A stretch of 64,000 nucleotides of DNA, taken from Cobetia amphilecti (lineage in GTDB: Bacteria; Pseudomonadota; Gammaproteobacteria; Pseudomonadales; Halomonadaceae). The stretch spans positions 186,001 to 250,000 of the forward strand of contig NZ_CP084115.1 of the NCBI RefSeq assembly GCF_020217465.1, given 5' to 3'. The position numbers were made by a program, and so were the translations under genes. Below the pieces are notes generated by a model that searched no databases, was not told where the DNA came from, and saw nothing but the letters and a program-made list of their open reading frames with translations. Shown piece after piece: positions 12,453 through 20,013 of this stretch (positions are counted from its first letter, which is position 1; each line of letters opens with the position of its first letter).

Positions 12453-13243
12453 CAGAAGCCGTGCTCCGGCGCCGGGAAGCTGCGCGTCTTGACCGCCTGG
12501 TGGTAGGCGGCGAAGGCCTCCTGCACGCTGCCGGCATCGCTCATGAAATTCTTGACGAAGCGCGGCTTGCGGCCGGGTGTCAGGTCGAGCATGTCGTGCA
12601 TGACCAGAATCTGGCCATCGACGTCCACGCCAGCACCGATGCCGATCACCGGCACCTCGACGGCATCACGAATGCGCGCGGCCAGCTCGGACGGCACGCA
12701 TTCGAGCAGGATGATCGCGGCGCCTGCGGCTTCCAGCGTGCGCGCATCGGCGATGATCTGCTCGGCGCGTGCCTCGTCGCGACCCTGCACCTTGTAGCCG
12801 CCGAAGGCATGCACGTGCTGTGGCGTCAGGCCCATGTGCACGCAGACCGGCACGCCACGCTGAACGAGCGCGGTGACGGCTTCGGCCAGCCAGGCTTCGC
12901 CTTCGACCTTGACCATCTCGGCACCGGCACGCATCAGACGCGCCGCATGGTCGAGCAGGATGTCGGTGCTGGCATTGCTCATGAAGGGCAGGTCGGCCAT
13001 CAGCAGGCTGCCTTGCTTGCCACGTGCCACGGCGGCGGTGTGGTAGCAGATGTCATCGATGGTGACGGGCAGGGTGCTGGTATGGCCCTGCAGGACCATG
13101 CCGAGAGAGTCGCCGACCAGCAGCACTTCAATGCCGGCATCGCTGGCAAGATGAGCAAAGGTGGCATCGTAGGCGGTGAGGCAACTGAACGTCTCACCAT
13201 CGGCCTTGAGGCGGCGCAGGGTGCTCAGGGTGACGTTTTTCAT
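12452..13243 (-). CDS. panB: 3-methyl-2-oxobutanoate hydroxymethyltransferase PanB
   Basis: PanB (263 aa) forms ketopantoate from 2-oxoisovalerate and methylene-tetrahydrofolate. Mg-binding Asp45 (VGDSLGMV), Asp84 (ADLPFMS) and Glu114 with Lys112 (KVEGEAW) fall at the same numbers as in E. coli PanB. The start at 13243 gives the family length (264 in E. coli); the frame is open 33 codons further upstream but that extension is not conserved in kind. The Shine-Dalgarno is weak. An inverted repeat lies 107-156 bases upstream. Confidence 0.96.
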   Translation of the reverse strand: MKNVTLSTLRRLKADGETFSCLTAYDATFAHLASDAGIEVLLVGDSLGMVLQGHTSTLPVTIDDICYHTAAVARGKQGSLLMADLPFMSNASTDILLDHAARLMRAGAEMVKVEGEAWLAEAVTALVQRGVPVCVHMGLTPQHVHAFGGYKVQGRDEARAEQIIADARTLEAAGAAIILLECVPSELAARIRDAVEVPVIGIGAGVDVDGQILVMHDMLDLTPGRKPRFVKNFMSDAGSVQEAFAAYHQAVKTRSFPAPEHGF

Positions 13244-13349
13244 CGGGACGCTTACTCGTTGCGGCGCGTATGACGCGGCTGCCCGTGGCGTCGAGCAGCC
13301 GCGATCGCGAGAAGGCCGCCGAGGGCGGACTGCGGGCGACACGGGCCGG

Positions 13350-13399
13350 TGTTACCAGAAAGTGTTACCGCACAGGCCAAAGTGGGCACGACGGTAACA
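13350..13399. promoter_or_regulatory. TGTTACC/GGTAACA inverted-repeat cluster upstream of panB
   Basis: An 8-bp perfect inverted repeat TGTTACCG (13363-13370) and CGGTAACA (13392-13399) is separated by 21 bases, with a third half-site TGTTACC at 13350-13356. It lies between the folK stop and the panB start. The same heptamer pair occurs upstream of the crcZ-like RNA (16150-16210). A regulator site is inferred. Confidence 0.4.
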
Positions 13400-13412
13400 A
13401 GATGGCGAAACT

Positions 13413-13910
13413 CTACTCCTGAGGTCCGAGGGGGAGCAAGTCATCGCCCTCAACTCGAGACGCCAGTGTTTCGAGATTCTCCTCGCCCAGCACGCTAAGG
13501 CGCTGCGGGCCCAGCAGGTCAGCCAACGGACGCATCACGAAACCACGTTTGAGCATTTCGCGATGGGGCACGACGAGACGCGGCGTCGAGATCCTGCTGT
13601 CATTGAAGAGCAGCAGGTCCAGATCCAGCGTGCGGGGGCCCCAGTGACGCAGCCGCACGCGGCGATGCTGCTGTTCCAGGGCTTGCAGTTGATCGAGCAG
13701 GGCGAGGGGAGACAGGCGGGTCGATAGCTCGGCGACGGCGTTGACGAAGTCGGGCTGGTCCTGCGGGCCGACCGGCTTGCTGGCATACAGGCGAGAGTGT
13801 CGCGTACAGCGGGTCAGCGGCAGCCGGTCGAGAGCCTCAAGCGCGCGCTCCAGTTGAGCGCGCGGATCGTCAAGATTGGCACCGAGGCCAATCAAGGCTG
13901 TCGAAATCAT
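13413..13910 (-). CDS. folK: 2-amino-4-hydroxy-6-hydroxymethyldihydropteridine pyrophosphokinase FolK
   Basis: FolK (165 aa) transfers pyrophosphate to the pterin in folate synthesis. It has the N-terminal ALIGLGANLDDP, the SRLYASKPVGPQDQPDFVNA substrate loop and the catalytic GPRTLDLDLLLF with two aspartates, then PHREMLKRGFVMRPLADL. It sits 46 bases after pcnB and before panB, a known gammaproteobacterial order. Confidence 0.95.
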   Translation of the reverse strand: MISTALIGLGANLDDPRAQLERALEALDRLPLTRCTRHSRLYASKPVGPQDQPDFVNAVAELSTRLSPLALLDQLQALEQQHRRVRLRHWGPRTLDLDLLLFNDSRISTPRLVVPHREMLKRGFVMRPLADLLGPQRLSVLGEENLETLASRVEGDDLLPLGPQE

Positions 13911-13956
13911 GCGGAGTTCCTGCGTGGAGACGGCAGTGGCTCAGACGAGCCACTGC

Positions 13957-15357
13957 TCAGCCCTGGCCGCGACCATTGCGCCGACGCTTGCCGCGACGCT
14001 TGGTGCCGACCGGCTTGCTGCCGGCGGGGCCTTCATCGGAGACACCTTCGATCATCGTGACCTGGGTGAGAGCATCGACTTCCTGGAAGTCGGTCCACCA
14101 CTTGCCCAGCCCCGGCTTCACTTCGCCGGCGAATTCGCGCAGCAGCAGGAAGTCGTAGGCGGCGCGGAAGCGCGGATGCTCGCGGGTCTGGAAGGCGCGC
14201 TTGCCACGGCGACGCGGCAACTTGGCCTGCATGTCCCAGATCTCGCGCATCGGAATGCTGAAGCGCTTCGGGATCGAGGTGTGGTTGAGCTGGCGAGCGA
14301 TCGCCTGCTGAGCCGCCTGGTGGGCTGCCGGAATATCGGGCATGCCACTGGCGATCAGCTGGTCGGTACGCGCCTTGACGCCCGGCCACAGCAGGGCGGC
14401 ATACAGGAAGGCCGGCGTGACCGGCTTGTCTTCGCGGATGCGGTCGTCCGTGCTGGCCAGCGCCTTCTCGATCAGCGGCATGGACCAGTGATAATGCGCG
14501 AAGCTCTCTTCCGTCTCGGGGAACAGCATCTGGAACAGACCAAACTCACGCAGGAGATGGAAGGTTTCCAGTGCATAGCCGGACATGAACAGCTTGAGCA
14601 CTTCCTCGAACATGCGCGCCGGCGGAATCTGCAGCAGCAGCGGGGCCAGTTCGTACATCGGTTCGGCCGTGGCCTCCTCGATGTCGAAGTCCAGCTTGCC
14701 GGCGAAGCGGACGGCACGCAGCATGCGCACCGGGTCTTCGCGATAGCGTGTTTCCGGATCACCGATCAGGCGAATCATGCGCGCTTCGATATCGCGTACA
14801 CCATTGGCCCAGTCGTGGATCGTGAAGTCGGACACGTCGTAATAGAGGGCATTGATCGTGAAGTCGCGGCGCAGCGCGTCCTCCTCGATGGAGCCGAAGA
14901 CGTTGTCGCGCAGCAGCATGCCATCTTCCGACTGCTGGGTATGCTGGCTGGGCGTGCTATCGGCCGGCTTGCCGCGGAAGGTGGTGACCTCGATCACCTC
15001 ACGACCGAAGCGCACGTGCACGATACGGAAACGACGGCCGATGATGCGGGCATTGCGGAACAGCTCGCGGACCTGTTCCGGCGTGGCGTTGGTGGCCACG
15101 TCGAAGTCCTTGGGGCGTTGCCCGAGCAGGGCATCACGGATACAGCCACCGACCAGATAGGCCTGATATCCACCGCTTTGCAGGCGATAGAGTACCTTCA
15201 GCGCATTCTCGCTGAGCTGGCGGCGGGACACGGGATGTTCATCCCGCGGTATCACACGCAGGCTGGGCAATGGGGCCGCGGGCGCGTCAGTTGCATTGAA
15301 AAGCGTCTTCAAGCGGTCACCGGGGCGTTGTAGAAAGCGGGTAAATCCTTTGAGCAT
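13957..15357 (-). CDS. pcnB: Poly(A) polymerase I PcnB
   Basis: PcnB (466 aa) adds 3' poly(A) tails that promote RNA decay. The nucleotidyltransferase head has LVGGCIRDALLG followed by KDFDVATN, with catalytic Asp84 and Asp86, and RRDFTINALYYD. The RNA-binding neck and body follow, ending in a basic tail (TKRRGKRRRNGRGQG). The ATG at 15357 (MLKGFTRFLQ) aligns with the E. coli start region; an upstream in-frame start at 15483 would overlap the terminator of the crcZ-like RNA. No strong ribosome site is visible. Confidence 0.94.
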   Translation of the reverse strand: MLKGFTRFLQRPGDRLKTLFNATDAPAAPLPSLRVIPRDEHPVSRRQLSENALKVLYRLQSGGYQAYLVGGCIRDALLGQRPKDFDVATNATPEQVRELFRNARIIGRRFRIVHVRFGREVIEVTTFRGKPADSTPSQHTQQSEDGMLLRDNVFGSIEEDALRRDFTINALYYDVSDFTIHDWANGVRDIEARMIRLIGDPETRYREDPVRMLRAVRFAGKLDFDIEEATAEPMYELAPLLLQIPPARMFEEVLKLFMSGYALETFHLLREFGLFQMLFPETEESFAHYHWSMPLIEKALASTDDRIREDKPVTPAFLYAALLWPGVKARTDQLIASGMPDIPAAHQAAQQAIARQLNHTSIPKRFSIPMREIWDMQAKLPRRRGKRAFQTREHPRFRAAYDFLLLREFAGEVKPGLGKWWTDFQEVDALTQVTMIEGVSDEGPAGSKPVGTKRRGKRRRNGRGQG

Positions 15358-15493
15358 GCAGCGATTCGACTCGTGCGTGGCAGGCCGCCCAGTGTAGCCG
15401 AGGGCAGATACCTTGGCAAAGCGCCGGTCTGCCATCCAGGGGCCGACTCTGCACTTCAAGGCGTCTGACGAGGCGAAAATCACCTCTCAGACA

Positions 15494-15528
15494 AGGAAAA
15501 AGGGAGACCGATCACTCGGTCTCCCTTG
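15494..15528 (-). terminator. Terminator of the crcZ-like RNA
   Basis: On the minus strand a 12-bp stem AAGGGAGACCGA/TCGGTCTCCCTT with a 4-base loop runs into TTTTTCC. It lies about 137 bases before the pcnB start, so the transcript from the sigma-54 promoter at 16061-16075 should end here. Confidence 0.9.
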
Positions 15529-16050
15529 CAGGTAGGGTACACGCATCCTTGAGCGGATGTTCTTTTTCGTGATGGCGCATCGCCCTGAATACGCACCACA
15601 GTCACAAATCAATGCAGACAGATCCTTCGTGTTGCAGATCATGTTGTTGTTGTCTGGCTGTCTGTTCGGTGACCATCTCGTATTCAAAACAATCTTCCAT
15701 TCACCGACGGCTGAGTAGCCTCCCCCCGCGAGTTGTTGTTGTTTCGGGGGTGATCCGGGGTCGAGCTTGTTGTTCTTGTTGGTGCTCGAGGCCGGATTCG
15801 TCGCGTCCTGGTCAGTAGATTCCGGACTGCCGATATCTTGTTGTTGTTGGATCGGCGGATGATGAACTGCGGCCGTTTGTTCTTGTTTTGGCTCTTGCCT
15901 GTCACCACTCATGTAGTGAGGCATGCGGTTCATCATCAATGTCACGCGCTCGACGGGTATTGTTCTTGTTGGTGTCGAGGGTTTTCGAAGCATTGCGCGT
16001 TCTTGTTGTTGTTGGGCGCGCTTCGTATTTCCGGTTGTTCTTTTTCTTGA
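15495..16050 (-). ncRNA. crcZ: CrcZ-like small RNA (Hfq/Crc decoy), predicted
   Basis: In Pseudomonas the RNA CrcZ lies between cbrB and pcnB, is made from a CbrB-activated sigma-54 promoter, and relieves catabolite repression by sequestering Hfq (with Crc) on AANAANAA motifs. Here the same interval lacks a credible protein gene but has a sigma-54 promoter, a strong terminator about 555 bases on, and nine A-rich clusters on the minus strand. Their plus coordinates are 15560-15567, 15644-15651, 15733-15743, 15767-15780, 15838-15848, 15877-15887, 15960-15970, 16000-16013 and 16035-16048. Several contain three or more overlapping AAC/AAG units. The predicted RNA is longer than P. aeruginosa CrcZ (about 400 nt). 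Ends are inferred. Confidence 0.8.
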
Positions 16051-16060
16051 CCGTGTTATT

Positions 16061-16075
16061 GCATCGGATGTGCCA
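16061..16075 (-). promoter_or_regulatory. Sigma-54 promoter of the crcZ-like RNA
   Basis: On the minus strand TGGCAC (-24) and ATGCA (-12) give the invariant GG-N10-GC spacing, with GG at 16074-16073 and GC at 16062-16061. The start of transcription would be near 16050, just before the first A-rich cluster. An eight-base T-tract lies immediately upstream of -24. Confidence 0.8.
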
Positions 16076-16467
16076 CAGCTTAAAAAAAACCAGCAATTCA
16101 GTCATTTAGACATAGGTCGCTGAGACGTGAGGTGTAGAGAGGTGCGAGGTGTTACCTGACGTGGCCATTGGTGCGCTGGATGGGGTCATGATTTGGGGTC
16201 GATGGTAACAATTGGTGCGAAGGTCTAACGAAGTGCCTTGCAAGCTAATGATTGAGCTGGGTTTTTTGCGAGTCTTTCGACACTAAAGTCTAGCGATGCC
16301 CTCGATGATGCGGGGATCTCTGGCAGGCAAGGTGGCGCCGCAGGCGGGTTGCTCGCTCGGGAGGGCACCTGCATGGTGCAGTAACTTCAGCGCAGTAACT
16401 TCAGCGCAGTGACTTCTGTGCGCCAGCGTCATTGCCCCAGTATCGCTCCAGCTTCATTACGCCGACG
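16076..16467 (-). promoter_or_regulatory. Probable activator region upstream of the crcZ-like promoter
   Basis: No gene seen in these 390 bases between the cbrB-like stop and the sigma-54 promoter. They hold inverted heptamers TGTTACC (16150-16156) and GGTAACA (16204-16210), about 75 to 135 bases upstream of -24. Such distances are usual for sigma-54 activator sites. That these are CbrB sites is an inference. Confidence 0.45.
16378..16419. repeat. 14-bp tandem repeat downstream of the cbrB-like gene
   Basis: Unit GCAGTAACTTCAGC occurs twice exactly and a third time with four changes. It lies 49 bases after the stop of the regulator gene and about 305 bases upstream of the sigma-54 promoter. 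Confidence 0.85.
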
Positions 16468-18078
16468 TCAGTTTGCGGGAGAGCTGCGGCGGCCCTTGCG
16501 ACGTGGAATGCCCAGGCGCTGGCGTCGCTCCCAGAGGTTCTTGCGGCTGATGCCGAGGCGGCGTGCGAGCTCGGTCTCGCTCATGTGGTCCTGATGCTCG
16601 AGCACGAAGTGCTGGAAGTAGTCCTCCAGCGAGAGGTCTTCCTCCTCACCGGCGTCGCCGACCACCGAGAGGCCGCTGCGTGGAGTGTCCGCAGGCGGTG
16701 GCTGGCCCATGTCCTGTTGGCCGGCCGTGGGCTGACCTGTCACAGGCGCTGCGGCCGTCTCGGGACTTGCGTCCCTGGCGGCGCCTTTCACTGTGCCTTT
16801 CATCGACCCTTTCATCGCTCCTTTCGCCACCCCTTTGCCCGCTGTCTTCGGCGCCTGAGCAGTGGACGGGGGCGCAGGGTTTGCCGTTGCGGCGGGCGCT
16901 GGCTGAAGCGGCTGCCCTGAGGGCGTGCGCAGGCCGAGGTCTTCCGGGGCGATGATGCGGCGCTCCGCCAGGATGACGCCACGCTCGAGGGCGTTTTCCA
17001 GCTCACGCACATTGCCGGGCCAGGCGTAGTGATGGATTTCCTGACGCGCCCGCTGAGAGAGTCGCATGCCGTCACGGCCATGCTTGCGGGCGATGCCGGC
17101 CAGCAGGTGCTCGGCCAGTTCCAGCACGTCATCGCCGCGCTCACGCAAGGGAGGCAGGTCGATCTCCATCACGTTCAAGCGGTAGTAGAGGTCGAGGCGA
17201 AACTCACCGCTGGCCGAGAGCTGGTGCAGGTTGCGGTGGGTCGCGGCGATGAGGCGGATGTCGACGTAGCGGGTCTCGATCGCCCCCACGCGGCGAATCT
17301 CGCCCTCCTGCAGTACTCGCAGCAGGCGCGCCTGGGCATCCAGCGGCAGTTCGCCGATCTCATCCAGGAACAGTGTGCCGCCGTCGGCGGCTTCGATCAG
17401 ACCGGTGCGCGAGCTGGTGGCGCCGGTGAAGGCGCCTTTTTCATGGCCGAACAGCTCGGACTCGATCAACGTCTCGGGAATGGCGGCGCAGTTGACGCAG
17501 ATCAGCGGCGCCTGATGGCGTTCGCTCTGACGGTGGATGGCGCGTGCGACCAGTTCCTTGCCGGTGCCGGACTCACCGAGCACCAGCACGGTGACGTCGG
17601 CGGGCGCAACCTTGCGGATGCGGGTATAGACCTGTTGCATGGCGCGACAATGGCCAATCATCTCCACCGGCTTGTTGGCCGTGCCAGCATGCGCCTGGGG
17701 AGGAGGGGGCGCGGCGCTCGGCGCCCCCTGGCGTGGCAGCGACAGCGCATCTCGCACGCTGCGCGCGAAGGCCTGCTGATCGAATGGTTTGGGCAGATAG
17801 TCGGCTGCCCCCGCCTTCAGACAGCCGATAGCGGCGTGCAGGCTGGGGTTGTCGGCCAGCAGCAGCACGGGAGTTGGCCGGCTGGCGCGCAGGATCGGGT
17901 CGGCATGCTCTCCGGCCAGTTCGCTGTCGCAGATCACCAGCGCGAAGTCGGCAGGGTGCTGCAGACGGGCATCCTCCAGGCCGCTGGCCTGCACCACGTC
18001 GTGACCCTCGCGCTCCAGCAGATGCTGCAGCGTGTTGCGCGAAGCACCTTCCTTTTCGACGATCAGAATCCGGGCCAT
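16468..18078 (-). CDS. cbrB: CbrB-like sigma-54 activator with degenerate receiver
   Basis: 536 aa in three parts. The receiver (1-115) keeps Asp51 and Lys97, but the acidic pair reads Glu8-Lys9 and the conserved Thr/Ser is Ala75. The AAA+ domain has Walker A GESGTGKE (168-175), the sigma-54 loop GAFTGA (215-220) and Walker B LFLDE (236-240). A 95-residue low-complexity linker with five KGxx repeats leads to a Fis-type helix-turn-helix (ETELARRLGISRKNLWERR). Its place between gluQRS and pcnB equals that of cbrB in Pseudomonas, but the kinase gene cbrA is absent here. The likely target is the adjacent crcZ-like RNA. ATG 18078 is chosen since the family starts at ARILIVE; the ribosome site is weak. 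Confidence 0.8.
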   Translation of the reverse strand: MARILIVEKEGASRNTLQHLLEREGHDVVQASGLEDARLQHPADFALVICDSELAGEHADPILRASRPTPVLLLADNPSLHAAIGCLKAGAADYLPKPFDQQAFARSVRDALSLPRQGAPSAAPPPPQAHAGTANKPVEMIGHCRAMQQVYTRIRKVAPADVTVLVLGESGTGKELVARAIHRQSERHQAPLICVNCAAIPETLIESELFGHEKGAFTGATSSRTGLIEAADGGTLFLDEIGELPLDAQARLLRVLQEGEIRRVGAIETRYVDIRLIAATHRNLHQLSASGEFRLDLYYRLNVMEIDLPPLRERGDDVLELAEHLLAGIARKHGRDGMRLSQRARQEIHHYAWPGNVRELENALERGVILAERRIIAPEDLGLRTPSGQPLQPAPAATANPAPPSTAQAPKTAGKGVAKGAMKGSMKGTVKGAARDASPETAAAPVTGQPTAGQQDMGQPPPADTPRSGLSVVGDAGEEEDLSLEDYFQHFVLEHQDHMSETELARRLGISRKNLWERRQRLGIPRRKGRRSSPAN

Positions 18079-18210
18079 GGGGTGATGTCGCTCGCCTGAG
18101 GGTGTGCATGAGGGAATGACTGTCGTTCGAGTCTGTCCTGTTCCCACAGGGGAGGCAATCCGACAATCGTGGCTGTTGTCAGGCGTCCCGAGTGCATGGC
18201 GTGCCTGGTC

Positions 18211-18244
18211 TCAGCTGCCCTCAGTTGCCCTCAGTTGCCCTCAG
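18211..18244. repeat. 10-bp tandem repeat across the gluQRS stop codon
   Basis: Three copies of TCAGYTGCCC plus a partial fourth. The gluQRS stop codon (TCA on the plus strand at 18231-18233) lies at the start of the third copy, so the last codons and the stop have been duplicated downstream. Confidence 0.9.
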
Positions 18245-19166
18245 TAGTCCTTGGCATTGGAGCAGTGGCCGCACTGAGTGACGGCGCGGTGCCGACCGCC
18301 GCGAGTGACCAGCGAGGAGTGGCGTGGGCGAGTTGCTCAGCGGGGCTGGCGGTCGCCAGTTCGGGTGGCGGCGCCTGGCCGAGCAGCGTCAGGGTATGGT
18401 GCAGCAGCGCTCGAATCGCGTTGGCGTCTTCCGGCAGGGCCGGCGCCAGATTCTGCTTGGAGAGCTTCTGGCCATTGGCGGCCGTGATCAGCGGCAGGTG
18501 CGTCAGGCGGGGCATCGGCAGGTCAAGCGCGGCCTGCAGCAGACGATGCCAAGGGCTGTTGTCGAGCAGATCCAGCCCGCGCACGACATCGGTGATGCCC
18601 TGCTCGGCGTCATCCACCACCACTGCCAGCTGATAGGCCCACAGGCCATCGCGTCGCTTGAGCACCACATCGCCGAGCGTGGCGAGATCCAGCTGGACCG
18701 CGCCCTGCAGGCGGTCCTGCCAGCCAGCGATGGCCCGGGTGCCGCCGAAGCGCTCTGCCGCACGCACATCCAGCCGCCAGGCATGCTCGCCCGTGGGAGG
18801 CTCAGCTCGCTCACGGCACCAGCCGGGGTAGATGGCATGCTCGCGCCACTGCTTGCGCGAGCAGTCACACGGGTAGGCGATACCACTGGCCTTCAGTTGC
18901 TCCAGCGCCTCGGCGTAGGCGGCGTGACGCTGGCTCTGGTAGCGGAGCTCGCCATCGCGCTGCAGGCCGAAGGCATCCAGCTGACGCAGGATGGTATCGG
19001 CGCTCCCGGCGGGGCAGCGCGGCGGGTCGATATCCTCGATACGCACCAGCCACTCGCCGCCGTGATGGCGGGCATCGAGATAGCTGGCGACGGCGGCCAG
19101 CAGTGAGCCCGCATGCAGCGGGCCGGAAGGGGTAGGGGCAAAGCGGCCACGGTAGGCGGTAGGCAT
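18231..19166 (-). CDS. gluQ: Glutamyl-Q tRNA(Asp) synthetase GluQRS
   Basis: GluQRS (311 aa) is a truncated GluRS paralogue that attaches glutamate to queuosine 34 of tRNA-Asp. It has the Rossmann motif APTPSGPLHAGS (HIGH equivalent), a zinc-site segment with CDCSRKQW and Y..GWC, and the KMSKS-like GQKLSKQN. It lacks the anticodon domain of GluRS. The ATG at 19166 has GGAGC 6 bases upstream; the longer frame upstream is dismissed. It follows dksA as in many Gammaproteobacteria. Confidence 0.94.
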   Translation of the reverse strand: MPTAYRGRFAPTPSGPLHAGSLLAAVASYLDARHHGGEWLVRIEDIDPPRCPAGSADTILRQLDAFGLQRDGELRYQSQRHAAYAEALEQLKASGIAYPCDCSRKQWREHAIYPGWCRERAEPPTGEHAWRLDVRAAERFGGTRAIAGWQDRLQGAVQLDLATLGDVVLKRRDGLWAYQLAVVVDDAEQGITDVVRGLDLLDNSPWHRLLQAALDLPMPRLTHLPLITAANGQKLSKQNLAPALPEDANAIRALLHHTLTLLGQAPPPELATASPAEQLAHATPRWSLAAVGTAPSLSAATAPMPRTTEGN

Positions 19167-19220
19167 GTGGGCTCCGTCATCCTTCGTGGTGGGGAATTCG
19201 CAGGCAGCAGGGCCTGAACG

Positions 19221-19255
19221 CATACGGGCACCGCTCCGAGGAGGGTGCCCGTATG
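19221..19255. other. Perfect hairpin between dksA and gluQRS
   Basis: A 12-bp perfect inverted repeat CATACGGGCACC/GGTGCCCGTATG with an 11-base loop and no T-run on either side. In enteric bacteria a terminator in this interval limits gluQRS expression from the dksA promoter; this hairpin may do the same or protect the dksA mRNA end. Confidence 0.6.
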
Positions 19256-19300
19256 GGGGATGAGGGCGACGGCCTGACGTCGCTTCATCGACAGCAGGGC

Positions 19301-19738
19301 TTAGCGGCCCAGCTGCTTTTCCTTCAACTCGGCCAGCGTCTTGCAGTCGACACACTGGGTAGCGGTCGGACGTGCTTCCAGACGACGAATGCCGATCTCG
19401 ACGCCGCAGGCTTCGCAGAAGCCGTAGTCGTCTTCATCGATGTTCTCGATGGTCTCGTTGATCTTCTTCAGCAGCTTGCGCTCGCGATCACGTGTTCTCA
19501 GTTCGAGGCTGAAGCCTTCTTCCTGAGTGGCACGGTCTGCAGGGTCTGCGTAGTTGTTGGCATCTTCCTGCAAGTGACGCACGGTGCGATCGACCTCTTC
19601 CATCAGCTCCTGTTTCCAGTCCAGCAGGATCTGACGGAAGTGCGCTAGCTGCTTCTCGTTCATGTACTCTTCACCCGCTGCCGGCTCATACGGGGTGAAT
19701 TTCTTAAGCGCTTCCGGCTTGGTTTCAGCTAAGGGCAT
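19301..19738 (-). CDS. dksA: RNA polymerase-binding transcription factor DksA
   Basis: DksA (145 aa) binds the RNA polymerase secondary channel and, with ppGpp, controls rRNA and amino-acid promoters. The coiled-coil tip carries DPADRA with Asp65 and Asp68, and the four-cysteine zinc site is Cys108, Cys111, Cys129 and Cys132. Length and motifs match the full E. coli-type protein (151 aa). GAGGCGG precedes the ATG. Confidence 0.97.
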   Translation of the reverse strand: MPLAETKPEALKKFTPYEPAAGEEYMNEKQLAHFRQILLDWKQELMEEVDRTVRHLQEDANNYADPADRATQEEGFSLELRTRDRERKLLKKINETIENIDEDDYGFCEACGVEIGIRRLEARPTATQCVDCKTLAELKEKQLGR

Positions 19739-19849
19739 GGGACCGCCTCATTCCGCAAGGTGACTTGGGCCGTCGACAGTCTGTTGCACTGCCTCCTTGG
19801 CCACGGCGAGGGGGCTGTCCTGACTGCTGCCCTCGCGAGAAGATCAGCT

Positions 19850-19878
19850 TATTTAGCGTAAAAATGACAAGTTTGCAA
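19850..19878 (-). promoter_or_regulatory. Probable dksA promoter
   Basis: On the minus strand TTGCAA (19878-19873) and TAAATA (19855-19850) are 17 bases apart, leaving a leader of about 105 bases before the dksA ATG. The stretch 19739-20013 otherwise shows nothing certain. Confidence 0.5.
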
Positions 19879-20013
19879 CCGATCTCCGACGATAGTTTGT
19901 AGCGGGCAGTGGTCCGGCGTGTACCGGCAAACACCGATTTTCCTGCACGAAGGGGCTGGGAATGGGCCTTGGCAGGCGCCTAGAATGAAGCTCCCATCCT
20001 GAGGAGTGTTGTC

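Noticed and set aside
13271..13320. Sigma-54 promoter before panB
   Set aside because: No GG-N10-GC match to the -24/-12 consensus was found on the minus strand between the inverted repeat and panB.
13876..15333. Plus-strand open frame of 485 codons
   Set aside because: Antisense shadow of pcnB; the Gly-Gly/Asp-x-Asp nucleotidyltransferase motifs are on the minus strand.
15487..15993. Minus-strand open frame of 168 codons between pcnB and the cbrB-like gene
   Set aside because: Its composition is driven by the AAC/AAG repeats (runs of Gln, Asn, Pro), it has no ribosome site or family signal, and it lies entirely inside the predicted sigma-54-promoted RNA.
15560..16048. CRISPR array suspected from repeated TTGTTGTT blocks
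   Set aside because: The repeats are short, irregular in spacing and only triplet-like; there are no constant direct repeats with unique spacers and no cas genes.
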